The notes under the pieces: model-generated
Databases searched by the model: none
The model's input: the letters and a program-made list of their open reading frames with translations, nothing else
Told to the model about the DNA's origin: nothing
Program-made: the position numbers and the translations under genes
Assembly (NCBI GenBank): GCA_035293805.1
Contig: DATGMD010000037.1
Coordinates: forward strand, 1-64,000
Source of the DNA: JAJPHF01 sp035293805
GTDB taxonomy: Bacteria; Chloroflexota; UBA6077; JAJPHF01
Reading direction: 5' to 3'
Length of the DNA stretch: 64,000 bases
Shown: positions 32,643 to 41,922 of the stretch, in pieces
How the letters are laid out: every line of letters begins with the position of its first letter
Position numbering within the stretch: the first letter of the stretch is position 1

Positions 32643-33629
32643 ATGACGCCTGTTCTCAACCATACGCACACATCTGAAACGCACGCAGCGGCGCCCGCGG
32701 GGCCAACGGTGGCCATCATCGGGGCGCCGTCCGGGCTGGGGGCCCCCACCCCCGGCCAGGAGGCCGGCCCCGCGGCGCTGCGAGCGGCCGGGCTGGCGGC
32801 GCGGCTGCACGCCGCACACACGCTGGTCGTCGACTGGGGCGACGTCGTCGTGCCCGGTCCGGACCCGATCGCCGTTCCCACCGCGCGCAACCAGGACGCG
32901 CTCGCGGCGCTGGCCGGCGCAGTGGCCGCCCGGGTGGGCGCAGCGCTCGACGATGGGTTCCTGCCGCTGCTGCTCGGCGGCGACCATAGCGTGAGCCTGG
33001 GCGCCATCCGGGCGGCGGCCGCGCGCATGCCCATCGGCGTGCTCTGGTTCGACGCCCACGGCGACTTCAACACCCCCGAGACGAGCCCCAGCGGCAACGT
33101 ACACGGCATGGTCCTCGCTCTGCTGGCAGGGCTGGGCCCGGCGCCGCTGCTCGACGCGAGCGAGCCGCTGCCCGGCCGCCGCATGGCCGTCCTGGGCGCG
33201 CGGGCGCTGGATCCAGGCGAGCGCAAGAACCTGCTGCAAGCGGGCGTCGGCGTGTACAGTGCCGAGGCGCTGCGGGCTTTAGGGCCGGCGGCCGCCGTCG
33301 AGCGCGCCATCGCCGGACTGGTGGCGGCCGGCGCCGAGCGGCTGTACGTGAGCATCGACCTCGACGTGCTCGACCCGAGCATCGCGCCCGGGGTCGCCAC
33401 GCGCGCCAGCAGCGGCCTGACGCTGGACGAGGCGCGGGCGGCGCTCCAGGCCGTGGCCCACAGCGGGCGCGTGGCCGCGCTCGACGTGACCGAGCTGTTT
33501 CCGGCGCGCGACCGCGACGGCGCGACCGCGCGTGCCGCCCTCTCCCTGGTGAAGGCCGCGCTGTCCCAGCCGCCGCTGGAGGCGCTCGACTGGCGCCGCA
33601 CCCAGGCGGGCCTGCGGTCGTCGGCCTAA
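32643..33629 (+). CDS. arginase/agmatinase-family ureohydrolase
   Basis: A 328-aa binuclear manganese ureohydrolase. Metal-binding motifs are GGDHS (PLLLGGDHSVSLG), DAHGDFN (WFDAHGDFNTPE) and SIDLDVLDPS, in the order and spacing of the family. The segment after the second motif (SPSGNVHGMVLALL) matches the arginase-type 'SGNxHGMP' substrate loop, so arginase (arginine to ornithine and urea) is favoured over agmatinase. The start at ATG 32643 follows CAGGAGGCAAAAGGCA; the frame is open upstream but without coding character. The first 20 residues are a His/Thr-rich lead not seen in most family members. Confidence 0.88.
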   Translation: MTPVLNHTHTSETHAAAPAGPTVAIIGAPSGLGAPTPGQEAGPAALRAAGLAARLHAAHTLVVDWGDVVVPGPDPIAVPTARNQDALAALAGAVAARVGAALDDGFLPLLLGGDHSVSLGAIRAAAARMPIGVLWFDAHGDFNTPETSPSGNVHGMVLALLAGLGPAPLLDASEPLPGRRMAVLGARALDPGERKNLLQAGVGVYSAEALRALGPAAAVERAIAGLVAAGAERLYVSIDLDVLDPSIAPGVATRASSGLTLDEARAALQAVAHSGRVAALDVTELFPARDRDGATARAALSLVKAALSQPPLEALDWRRTQAGLRSSA

Positions 33630-33739
33630 CCCCTTCCGGACCCGTGCTTGCGACAACGGGAAGTATTGACGCGCCGCCCGGCGCGCACTACGCTGTCCTC
33701 GATCGGCGCCGCGGAGGATAGCGGAGAGGAGGCCGCGCC

Positions 33740-34117
33740 ATGCTGCAGACCGCGTTGAAGGTTACGGGCATCGATCACGTCGTTCTCTACGTGCGGGACC
33801 TGGAGCGCTCCAAGGAGTTCTACATGGGGCTGCTGGGCATGGAGTGGGAGCACGGGAACGATTGGCAAGCGTTCCTGCGCTGTGGCGCCCAGCAGGTCGC
33901 GCTGTTCGCCCTCCGCGACGGGGTTGAGCCACACCCCGGCAGCGAGATGAACCACATGGCGCTGCGGCTCGCGGCCGGCGAGCGTGACGCCGTCAAGGCC
34001 GCGCTCGAGGCGGCCGGGTGCGAGGTCCACGGCCGGCCGGGCGATCCCGACTGCCTCTATTTCACGGACCCGGACGGCCATCGGCTGCAAGTGCTCACGC
34101 CGGCCGAACAGCACTAG
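33740..34117 (+). CDS. VOC (glyoxalase/bleomycin resistance) family protein
   Basis: A 125-aa protein with one vicinal-oxygen-chelate domain: ITGIDHVVLYV-like start (GIDHVVLYVRDLERSKEFYMGLLGME), the middle 'EMNHMALRLAAGERDAVKAAL' and the end YFTDPDGHRLQVLTP. The candidate metal ligands H (IDHVV), H (NHMAL) and E or D in the last strand are present. Reactions in this family range from glyoxalase to ring-cleavage; the substrate cannot be told. ATG 33740 has GGAGAGGAGGCCGCGCC in front. A hairpin terminator follows at 34154. Confidence 0.85.
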   Translation: MLQTALKVTGIDHVVLYVRDLERSKEFYMGLLGMEWEHGNDWQAFLRCGAQQVALFALRDGVEPHPGSEMNHMALRLAAGERDAVKAALEAAGCEVHGRPGDPDCLYFTDPDGHRLQVLTPAEQH

Positions 34118-34153
34118 CGCCCGCTGCTGTCGGCGATCACTCTCTTGGCTCGA

Positions 34154-34183
34154 GCGGCGGCCTGTGTACCAGGCCGCCGCTTT
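34154..34183 (+). terminator. hairpin terminator after the VOC gene
   Basis: GCGGCGGCCTG (34154-34164) pairs perfectly with CAGGCCGCCGC (34170-34180) around TGTAC, followed by TTTGTG. It lies 37 bp after the stop. Confidence 0.75.
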
Positions 34184-34317
34184 GTGCCGGATGTGGGCCA
34201 TTTCACGCGGCCCGTGTGAGGAAGTTCGCGGTCCCGACGGCCGTCCCGCCCGTATCCTTCCCATAGTCGACGAGATTCGCACGCATCCGGCGGCTCTCCG
34301 ACGATGAGGATAGGGCC

Positions 34318-34815
34318 ATGAAACAGACGGCCACGCTCGATGCTTCATTCTGGGTCGACGCGCAGCGGGTGGGCCTGCTGCCCTACGTACACCACCGCTA
34401 CCAGCTCTGCTACGCGTCCGACGTGGCCGAGGAGCTGAGCCCGACCCTGCCGAGCGGTCGCGACTTCTGGCGGCAGGCGCGGGCCGGGCTGCTCACCGCG
34501 GTGGCCGTGGACCAGGACCAGGCCTCGGACCTGGGACCCGGCGCGCGCGCCGCCATCAACCTGGCGTTGGCGCACCCGGACTGGATCCTCCTGCTCGACG
34601 ATCAGAAGCCGTACCGCGAGGCCGTGGCGCGCGGCCTGCGCGTGCTCTGCAGCCCCGTGCTCATCACGGCGCTGTTCAGCGAGGGCACGCTCGACGCCGC
34701 CCAGGCTCTGCTCGCTCTCGCGCGGCTGGCCGCCTTGCAGACGGTCAGCCCGCATCTCGTGAAGGCGGCCATCGCGCACGTAGGTCGCTCCTTGCGGCAG
34801 CCGAAAGGGGGATAA
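34318..34815 (+). CDS. PIN-like toxin of a toxin-antitoxin pair (DUF3368 type)
   Basis: A 165-aa protein with a PIN-like order of motifs. The first acid is in TLDASFWVDAQ, a middle helix contains DVAEELSP, and DLGPGARAAINLAL resembles the family's LGxGExxAIxLA segment with the Glu changed to Arg or Ala. WILLLDDQKPYREAVARGL holds the last acids. This matches DUF3368-type predicted RNases paired with small antitoxins. ATG 34318 follows GATGAGGATAGGGCC. The stop is one base from the antitoxin start, so the two are translationally coupled. The altered Glu may reduce activity. Confidence 0.7.
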   Translation: MKQTATLDASFWVDAQRVGLLPYVHHRYQLCYASDVAEELSPTLPSGRDFWRQARAGLLTAVAVDQDQASDLGPGARAAINLALAHPDWILLLDDQKPYREAVARGLRVLCSPVLITALFSEGTLDAAQALLALARLAALQTVSPHLVKAAIAHVGRSLRQPKGG

Positions 34816-34816
34816 G

Positions 34817-35218
34817 ATGTCGACGACGAAGCGAACGATCTCCGTGCGCCTGGACGAGGCCGCGGCACGCCGCCTCGAGCGCGCGGCACGGTTGATGAAG
34901 CAGTCCCGCGATGCCTTCCTGGGGAAAGCGGGGGACGAGACGGCGCGGCGCGTTCTACTGAAGTGGGCCGTCGCGCGCTATAGACAGGGCGAGCGGAGCC
35001 TGTCGCAGCTTGCCGACGAGACCGGGCTGACGGTCGAGGAGATCATGAGCGCGGCCGGCAACGGCGACCGCGAAGCCGCGCTGGCCATGTTTCTGGCAAG
35101 CTGCAGGACGGTGGCCGAGACCGAGCACAAACCCGAGTTCCTGCGCCTCGCCCAGGAAGCGGCGCGCAGCGTCGCCCGTGGCGAGCCGGCGACCGCGCGC
35201 CCGGCCGAGCGCTGCTAG
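34817..35218 (+). CDS. antitoxin with ribbon-helix-helix start and UPF0175-like helix-turn-helix
   Basis: A 133-aa protein. Residues 5-35 (RTISVRLDEAAARRLERAARLMKQSRD) look like a ribbon-helix-helix DNA-binding unit. Residues about 55-80 (ARYRQGERSLSQLADETGLTVEEIM) look like the helix-turn-helix of UPF0175-type antitoxins. It starts right after the PIN-like gene; antitoxin-second order is known for DUF3368 pairs. ATG 34817 overlaps the end region of the toxin with the site AAAGGGGGATAAG. The C-terminal 30 residues are charged and probably disordered. Confidence 0.7.
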   Translation: MSTTKRTISVRLDEAAARRLERAARLMKQSRDAFLGKAGDETARRVLLKWAVARYRQGERSLSQLADETGLTVEEIMSAAGNGDREAALAMFLASCRTVAETEHKPEFLRLAQEAARSVARGEPATARPAERC

Positions 35219-35240
35219 CGCTGGCCTCGCCGCCCCCCGC

Positions 35241-36305
35241 TTACCGCTCGGCCGGTGGCAGCGCGCGGACCCAGGCGGCCTGGCACTCCAGGATCAGGCG
35301 GCGGGCGGCGGCCGCGTCGCCCCAGCCCGTCGCCTGCACGTCGGGCCGGTAGTCGCGTAGCCAGCGCACGGTCTCGGCCTGCACCTCGGGCAGCTGCGCG
35401 GCCTCGGTGACGTCAGGATACGCCGTGCCCGTGTCCGCGCGCAGCGCCAGAATCTTGTGGTCCCCGTCCGACCGATACATCACCCCCACCGGCCGCGCGA
35501 CCAGCGAGGCGCCCGGACTGGTCTGTCCCGGGTCGGGCATCAGCACGTCTAGCTCGGCGTTGTCCGCGAGGCAGAGCGTGCCGGGGATCCAGCCGTAGTG
35601 GATGGGCAGCGGCCACGGGAACGGTCGGCCCTCGGGGCGAAACGCGCCCGCCGCCGCGTCGTAGCGGATGCGCTCGGCGCTGCCGCGCGGGTTCTCGACC
35701 ACCACGTAGACGAGCACTGGCGCCGCCGGCCCGGCGGCCGCGTAGCGCAGCAGCCGCCGCGCGCGCTGCGCCGCTGGCGCGCCGGGCCGGCCCACCAGCC
35801 AGTCGGCGATAGCCTGGCGCTGCGCTTCGAAGGCGATCTCCAGCGGGATCGCCTCGGGCGCGAATGGCCGCACGTCCACCGCGTCGTCGGCCGCCGCCAG
35901 CGTGCCCCCCGTCGCGTGAGCGCGGTAGACGGCCAGGTGGGCCACGTTGCGCGGGTCGCCGGCGCCGAAGTAGAGCCCGAGCAGGCCGTCGAGCGCGACC
36001 TGCAGGCCGGTCTCCTCCTCGGCCTCGCGGACGGCCGTGTCCTCCGCGAACTCGCCGTACTCCACGAAGCCCGCGGGCAGCATCCACCAGCCGGCGTAGG
36101 GCTCGAAGCGGCGCTGCACGAGAACGAGCTGGCCGTCGCGCTCCACGGCCACGGCGGCGCCGAGGGCAGGGCGGGCGTAGTACACCCAGCCGCAGGCCGG
36201 GCAGGTGGGGCGGGGACGGCCGCCGCGCGCCTCCAGCACCAGCGGCGTGGCGCAGCGGGCGCAGTAGGCGGGGCGCCCGGGGTCGGGCAGGATCAGGTCT
36301 TCCAT
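35241..36305 (-). CDS. zinc-ribbon Nudix hydrolase fused to an inorganic pyrophosphatase-like domain
   Basis: A 354-aa two-enzyme fusion. A zinc ribbon (C15, C18, C35, C38) and a Nudix domain (about 45-170) form the first half, with a full Nudix box at 79-101 (G79, E85, R93-E94, E97-E98, G100), as in NudC-like or ADP-ribose enzymes. From about residue 195 the sequence follows family I pyrophosphatase: VVVENPRGSAERIRYD, PLPIHYGWIPGTL, DNAELDVLMPD, RPVGVMYRSDGDHKILAL, ending with GWGDAAAARRLILEC. By eye the usual DGDPVD metal site reads DNAELD, losing the middle Asp, so the second domain may be weak or a regulatory relic. The stop is 23 bp from the convergent antitoxin gene. Confidence 0.8.
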   Translation of the reverse strand: MEDLILPDPGRPAYCARCATPLVLEARGGRPRPTCPACGWVYYARPALGAAVAVERDGQLVLVQRRFEPYAGWWMLPAGFVEYGEFAEDTAVREAEEETGLQVALDGLLGLYFGAGDPRNVAHLAVYRAHATGGTLAAADDAVDVRPFAPEAIPLEIAFEAQRQAIADWLVGRPGAPAAQRARRLLRYAAAGPAAPVLVYVVVENPRGSAERIRYDAAAGAFRPEGRPFPWPLPIHYGWIPGTLCLADNAELDVLMPDPGQTSPGASLVARPVGVMYRSDGDHKILALRADTGTAYPDVTEAAQLPEVQAETVRWLRDYRPDVQATGWGDAAAARRLILECQAAWVRALPPAER

Positions 36306-36336
36306 GTCGGCCGCCTATCGCACGGCGCCACCCACG

Positions 36337-37665
36337 CTACTGCTGGCCGAGCAGCTGAGTGTCCACGACGAGCCAGCAGGCCGTCTGGCAGCGTGCGCTC
36401 GCGCCGCTGCGCCGCTCGAAGACGTAGCGCTGTTGCAGGCGGCTGGGCAGCGTGCCCACCAGCGAGCCGTCGCGATTGAACAGGCGGTCGTCCCACTGCT
36501 CGGTGACGACAGCCTCTAGGCGCGGCACGGCGCCATCGAGCGTGCGCTGCGCGCTCTGCAGCGTGACGGGCGCCGTGAGCCGCGCCTCGCGGTACATGCC
36601 CTGGCCGCGCATCTGGTCCACGCCGCTGCGCGCCAGGTCGAGCGCCGCCCCGGCGAACGCGCTCTCCAGGTCGGTGGTGGGCGTCCCGTCGCGCGCGACC
36701 ACCCGCGCGAAGATGCGGTTCGCTTGCTCCACGAGCGCCACGGCCAGCGCGTTCGTGTCGGCCGCGGGATCGGGCGCGGGGCGCTCGGGGCGGCTGCTCA
36801 GGCGAAGCGCGCCCCGGAGAACGCCCGGGCCGGCGACGCGCGGCGCGCTGACGATCAGATAGTCGCCCTCGGGATCGCCGGCCGCCGTCCGTAGCGTGTA
36901 GGCGGCCGCGCCGCGGTCGTCCGCCGGCACGGCGCCCAGGTCGGCCGCGAACAGGTACGTGTCGCCGAACGCGCGGTAGGCTCGCAGCGGCACGGGCTGC
37001 CCGGGCGCGAAGCCGCTGAGCACGACGCGGAAGGCGGTGCCCGGGCCGCCCGTTGGGGAGCCGTAGACGGGGCCGGCGGGGCCGCTGTCGAGCAGCGTCA
37101 TGATCTGCGGGCTCGCGGCCTGGCGCACGACGAAGACGCCGCTCACCTGGCGGTCGTCCTGCGTCGCGCTCACCGTGTAGGCGCCGAGCGGGTCGCTGGG
37201 CTGGCTGATCCAGTCCCACTCGCCGAGCCCGTCGGCGTTCGTGGGCACGGCGGCCTGCTGGGGCGCGCCCCCGCTCGGCGTCACCTGCACCGTCAGGTCG
37301 CGGTTCGGCGCCAGCCCGGGGAACCGCAAGCCGAGCGGCGCTCCCGCGTCGACCGCGCAGTCGCTGGTGCCCGACGGGTTCGTGGCGCCACTCGGCCCGA
37401 AGCTGCACCAGAGGTCGGCCGAGCCGCTCGCGTCGAGGCGGAGTTGGGCCTGCGCGTCCCCCTCAGGCACGTCGTGCCGCGCCAACGGCGAGTCGACGGC
37501 TGCCGGCGGCCCCTGGGCGAGCGCCGGCGCCCCGGCCGGGGCGAGGCTGGCGCTGCCCAGCGTCACGAGCGCAGCTAGCGCCGCAAGGCACCGCGTCGCC
37601 GTCGACCGCGAGCCGCGCGCCCGCGCGCTAGCGCCGGCGGCGTGGCGCGTCGCAAGTCTCGGCAT
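36337..37665 (-). CDS. secreted protein of unknown function with ARC6/IMS-like C-terminal domain
   Basis: A 442-aa exported protein. A long basic lead is followed by a hydrophobic stretch (CLAALAALVTLGSASLAPAGA) with cleavage likely at ALAQG (about 50). The middle (80-300) consists of Ig-like or jelly-roll segments ('GEWDWISQPSDPLGAYTVSATQ', 'FRVVLSGFAPGQPVPLRAYR'). The last 120 residues contain LQSAQRTLDGAVPRLEAVVTEQWDDRLF and QRYVFERRSGASARCQTACWLVVDTQ. This resembles the ARC6-like (IMS) domain found at the end of several extracellular proteins of this kind. No enzymatic motif is seen. ATG 37665 fits the signal peptide. Confidence 0.6.
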   Translation of the reverse strand: MPRLATRHAAGASARARGSRSTATRCLAALAALVTLGSASLAPAGAPALAQGPPAAVDSPLARHDVPEGDAQAQLRLDASGSADLWCSFGPSGATNPSGTSDCAVDAGAPLGLRFPGLAPNRDLTVQVTPSGGAPQQAAVPTNADGLGEWDWISQPSDPLGAYTVSATQDDRQVSGVFVVRQAASPQIMTLLDSGPAGPVYGSPTGGPGTAFRVVLSGFAPGQPVPLRAYRAFGDTYLFAADLGAVPADDRGAAAYTLRTAAGDPEGDYLIVSAPRVAGPGVLRGALRLSSRPERPAPDPAADTNALAVALVEQANRIFARVVARDGTPTTDLESAFAGAALDLARSGVDQMRGQGMYREARLTAPVTLQSAQRTLDGAVPRLEAVVTEQWDDRLFNRDGSLVGTLPSRLQQRYVFERRSGASARCQTACWLVVDTQLLGQQ

Positions 37666-37766
37666 GAGTGCTGCTCCCTATGCCCGTCTCGCGGAGGAGG
37701 TCGAGGCCGGCCGCCGCGCCCCCAAGCATACCACGCTCGAACACACCGCTCTCCAAAACCGTTGCG

Positions 37767-38678
37767 TTAGGGCTCGTCGGGGCCGCGGGGCGCGGACGCC
37801 GCGGGCCGCGGGCCGGTCCCGTTCGTGCCGGGCGCATGGCGCGCGTCGGCGGTAGCCCGCAGCCAGCCGATCTGGGCGTTCTCGAGCGCCGTGGCGCCAC
37901 TCGCCCAGCAATAGCCGGCGATGGCCGCGCCGAGCAGTCCGACGGCCTTGGCGGTCAGCAGGCCCGGCGTGTGCAGCGCCAGCAGGTCGAGCACGAGCAG
38001 CACGGCCGCGATGGCGCTGGCAAGCCGCGCGGGCGGCCCCCAGACCAGCAGGCCGCTCAGGAACACCTCGCCCGTGCCCAGCCAGAGCATCAAGCCCGTC
38101 GGGCTGCCGCCACCCATGGGCCAGCCGGCGATGCCGCCGGTGGTGGTCAATAGGTCGGCGTACCAGGAGGTGTGGGCGAAGACGTCGAGGCCGCTGAGCA
38201 GGAACGTGAGCGCCAGGCCGAGCCGCAGGGCCAGGCGCTGGGCACTGGAGGGCGATGGCTCGCCCCGGCCGGTGGACGCGGGAACGAGCGCGGCGAGGCG
38301 CGCGGGCGCCCGCTTCCGTAGGGCGGGCGGCAGTGTGACGAGGCTGAGCGCGGCGCCGAGCAGGCCGAGGTCTAGGTTGGCGCCCAGCGTGCCGGGGTGG
38401 TCGAGCAAGAGGCTGGCGAGGAGGAGCAGCGCCAGCGCGGCCGCCGCGTAGCCCGCGCCCCGGCCGAGCAGGAGCAGCGCGCCGACGAGGAGCAGGCCAG
38501 CGGCGAGGGCGATCCCGGCCGGGGCGCCCAGCGGCACGGCGCCGAGCCCGGCAGCCCAGGCAGCCAGCGGGTCGGCGACGCCGAGCGCCCGCCCGAGCAC
38601 GACCGCGCCCAGCCCCACGCTGGCCAGCCCCAGCCCGCCGCGCACGCTGCGCGTCCCGAACACCTCTAGCCCGCCCAC
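37767..38678 (-). CDS. multi-pass membrane protein of unknown function
   Basis: A 303-aa very hydrophobic protein with about eight membrane segments rich in Leu, Ala and Gly. The second half starts at about residue 155 with RLALRLGLALTFLLSGLDVFAHTSWYADLL, and ends in a polar tail. It slightly recalls DoxX-like proteins but I cannot assign it. GTG 38678 is chosen because GGGGAG stands 8 nt in front and the reading frame beyond it runs antisense to the LLM gene. It is divergent from that gene, so the 160 bp between them hold both promoters. Confidence 0.6.
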   Translation of the reverse strand: MGGLEVFGTRSVRGGLGLASVGLGAVVLGRALGVADPLAAWAAGLGAVPLGAPAGIALAAGLLLVGALLLLGRGAGYAAAALALLLLASLLLDHPGTLGANLDLGLLGAALSLVTLPPALRKRAPARLAALVPASTGRGEPSPSSAQRLALRLGLALTFLLSGLDVFAHTSWYADLLTTTGGIAGWPMGGGSPTGLMLWLGTGEVFLSGLLVWGPPARLASAIAAVLLVLDLLALHTPGLLTAKAVGLLGAAIAGYCWASGATALENAQIGWLRATADARHAPGTNGTGPRPAASAPRGPDEP

Positions 38679-38837
38679 GCCCCGCGCTCCCCGCCGCGTT
38701 TCCCCAGTATAGCGGGGAAGTAGGAACACTTCGTGCAGGGACACACGGGAAGCAGCGCGCCTGACGCGCGGGGGCCTACAGGCGGGCGGCCCGCCGGGCC
38801 CGTGGCGCCGGCAGCCGGTTGAGGCAAGGAGATCGTC

Positions 38838-39728
38838 ATGCAGCTCGCGCTCCAGCTCCCCTCGTTCACGCTCGCCGGCGGCGCGCCGCAGCTCGCTGAC
38901 CGGCTGACGGCCATTGCCACGATGGCCGAAGGCATGGGCTACTGCTCGCTCTGGGTGATGGACCACTTCTTTCAGATCCCGGGCGTGGGCGAGGTGACGG
39001 AGCCCATGCTGGAGGGCTACACCACGTTGAGCTACCTGGCAGCCCGTACCGCGCGCGTGCGCCTGGGCACGCTGGTGACCGGCGTGACCTATCGTCAGCC
39101 CGGCATCCTGGTGAAGGAAGTGACGACCCTGGACGTGCTGTCCGGCGGCCGCGCCTGGTTTGGGATTGGCGCCGGCTGGAACGAGCAGGAGCACCGGGGG
39201 CTGGGCGTCCCCTTCCCGCCGCTCAAGGAGCGGTTCGAGCGGCTGGAGGAGACCATCCAGATCGCGCTCCAGATGTGGGACGAGGCGAACAACGGTCCGT
39301 ATGCGGGCCGCTATTACCAGCTCGCCGAAACGCTGAACCACCCGCAGGCGCTCAGCCGGCCGCACCCGCCCATCATGATCGGCGGCGGCGGCGAGCGGAA
39401 GACGCTACGCTTGGTCGCTCGCTACGCCGACGCCTGGAACGTGTCGGCGTACGGCCTGGCGGGTGATGACGAGCTGCGGCACAAGCTCGCCGTGCTGCGC
39501 CAGCACTGCGCCGCCGAGGGCCGCAGCTACGACGCGATCGAGAAGACCGTGCTGGTGCCGTTCGACTCCGCCGAGGCGAGCCGCGAGCCGAACAAGCTCG
39601 TCGACCGGCTCGGCGCCCTGGCCGCGATCGGCTTCCAGACCGCAATTATGTCGCTTCGCAGCATGGAGGATCTCGGGGCGTTCGAAGCGGCGAGCCGCGC
39701 CGTCCTGCCCCAGGCTGCGGCCGCGTAG
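38838..39728 (+). CDS. LLM-class F420-dependent oxidoreductase
   Basis: A 296-aa luciferase-like monooxygenase fold protein of the F420-dependent class. Motifs include MAEGMGYCSLWVMDHF, the strand LAARTARVRLGTLVTGVTYRQPGILVKEVTTLDVLSGGRAWFGIGAGWNEQEH and PPIMIGGGGERKTLRL. These make up the cofactor pocket of F420-dependent reductases rather than FMN luciferases. Deazaflavin F420 occurs in Actinobacteria and several Chloroflexota, consistent with the proposed host. The substrate is unknown. ATG 38838 has CAAGGAGATCGTC upstream. Confidence 0.87.
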   Translation: MQLALQLPSFTLAGGAPQLADRLTAIATMAEGMGYCSLWVMDHFFQIPGVGEVTEPMLEGYTTLSYLAARTARVRLGTLVTGVTYRQPGILVKEVTTLDVLSGGRAWFGIGAGWNEQEHRGLGVPFPPLKERFERLEETIQIALQMWDEANNGPYAGRYYQLAETLNHPQALSRPHPPIMIGGGGERKTLRLVARYADAWNVSAYGLAGDDELRHKLAVLRQHCAAEGRSYDAIEKTVLVPFDSAEASREPNKLVDRLGALAAIGFQTAIMSLRSMEDLGAFEAASRAVLPQAAAA

Positions 39729-39802
39729 CGAGAGCCTTCCTCATCACGTGCGGGGAACCTGCCAACCTCCAGGCCCCTACGCTCACGTTTCTGACGGGCT
39801 TG

Positions 39803-41272
<1,470 letters not shown>

Positions 41273-41415
41273 CAGTCCGCTCCCTCGCAGCACGCTAGAG
41301 CATGGCTACAACGTTAGAGCACAGCTAGATTGTAGGGCTTCCCGGCGGGGCTGCCAACCGGAGCTTGACCTACCCGCTGACCCTCCTCCCATTGTGGGAA
41401 GGGGGAGAGAACCGG

Positions 41416-41541
41416 ACCTACCCCCCGGCCCCCCTCCCAATGTGGGAAGGGGGAGAGGGAGGCCGGGAGGCTGACTCCCCCTTCCTTCGAAGGGTGCGCC
41501 GCGGAATACTGCAAGCGTCGCTGGGGCCGGGGGGGTTAGGT
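41416..41541. repeat. dispersed repeat with ACCTA...TAGGT ends, between gatB and cheY-like gene
   Basis: The left end ACCTACCCCCCGGCC starts at 41416 and the right end GGGGGGGTTAGGT finishes at 41541. The 51 bp at 41491-41541, starting AGGGTGCGCCGCGGAATACT, recur with one missing G at 45329-45378. A further left-end copy precedes it at about 41368. The stop codon of the cheY-like gene (41536-41538) lies inside the right end. Confidence 0.75.
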
Positions 41542-41922
41542 CCGGCCCGGCCCGACGTAGGACACGACGACATCCAGCAGCACGTCGATGTCGAAGGGCT
41601 TCGCCACGTAGGCGTCGGCGCGGGCCGCCTCGCTCTGAGCCCGGCCGGCCGCGGTCATGACGACGATCGGCACCTGGCGGGTGCGTTCGTCCGCGCGCAG
41701 CCGCTGACACAGCTCAACCCCGCTCATCACGGGCATCATGAGGTCGGTGAGCACCAGGTCCGGGCAATCGGCGGTGACGAGCGCGAGCGCCTGTGCGCCG
41801 TCGTCGGCAACCAGCACATGGTACCCCTCGCCGTCGAGCAGGTCCGCCACCAGCTGCTGGACCGGCTCTTCGTCTTCCACGACGAGGATGGTGGGACGCG
41901 ACGGCGGCTCGCGCCGCGTCAT
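41536..41922 (-). CDS. single-domain (CheY-like) response regulator
   Basis: A 128-aa receiver domain with acids in VVEDEEP, phosphoacceptor D60 (LVLTDLMMPVMSG), conserved T in VVMTAAGR and K108 (AYVAKPFD). There is no output domain. The ATG overlaps the stop of the KaiC-like gene by ATGA, so the two are co-translated and probably work together. The stop codon TAA comes from the ACCTAA end of the dispersed repeat at 41416-41541, so the last residues may be repeat-derived. Confidence 0.88.
   Translation of the reverse strand: MTRREPPSRPTILVVEDEEPVQQLVADLLDGEGYHVLVADDGAQALALVTADCPDLVLTDLMMPVMSGVELCQRLRADERTRQVPIVVMTAAGRAQSEAARADAYVAKPFDIDVLLDVVVSYVGPGRT

Noticed and set aside
38679..39365. Upstream extension of the minus-strand membrane-protein frame.
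   Set aside because: It lies antisense to the LLM oxidoreductase and has no hydrophobic character; GTG 38678 has a good ribosome binding site.
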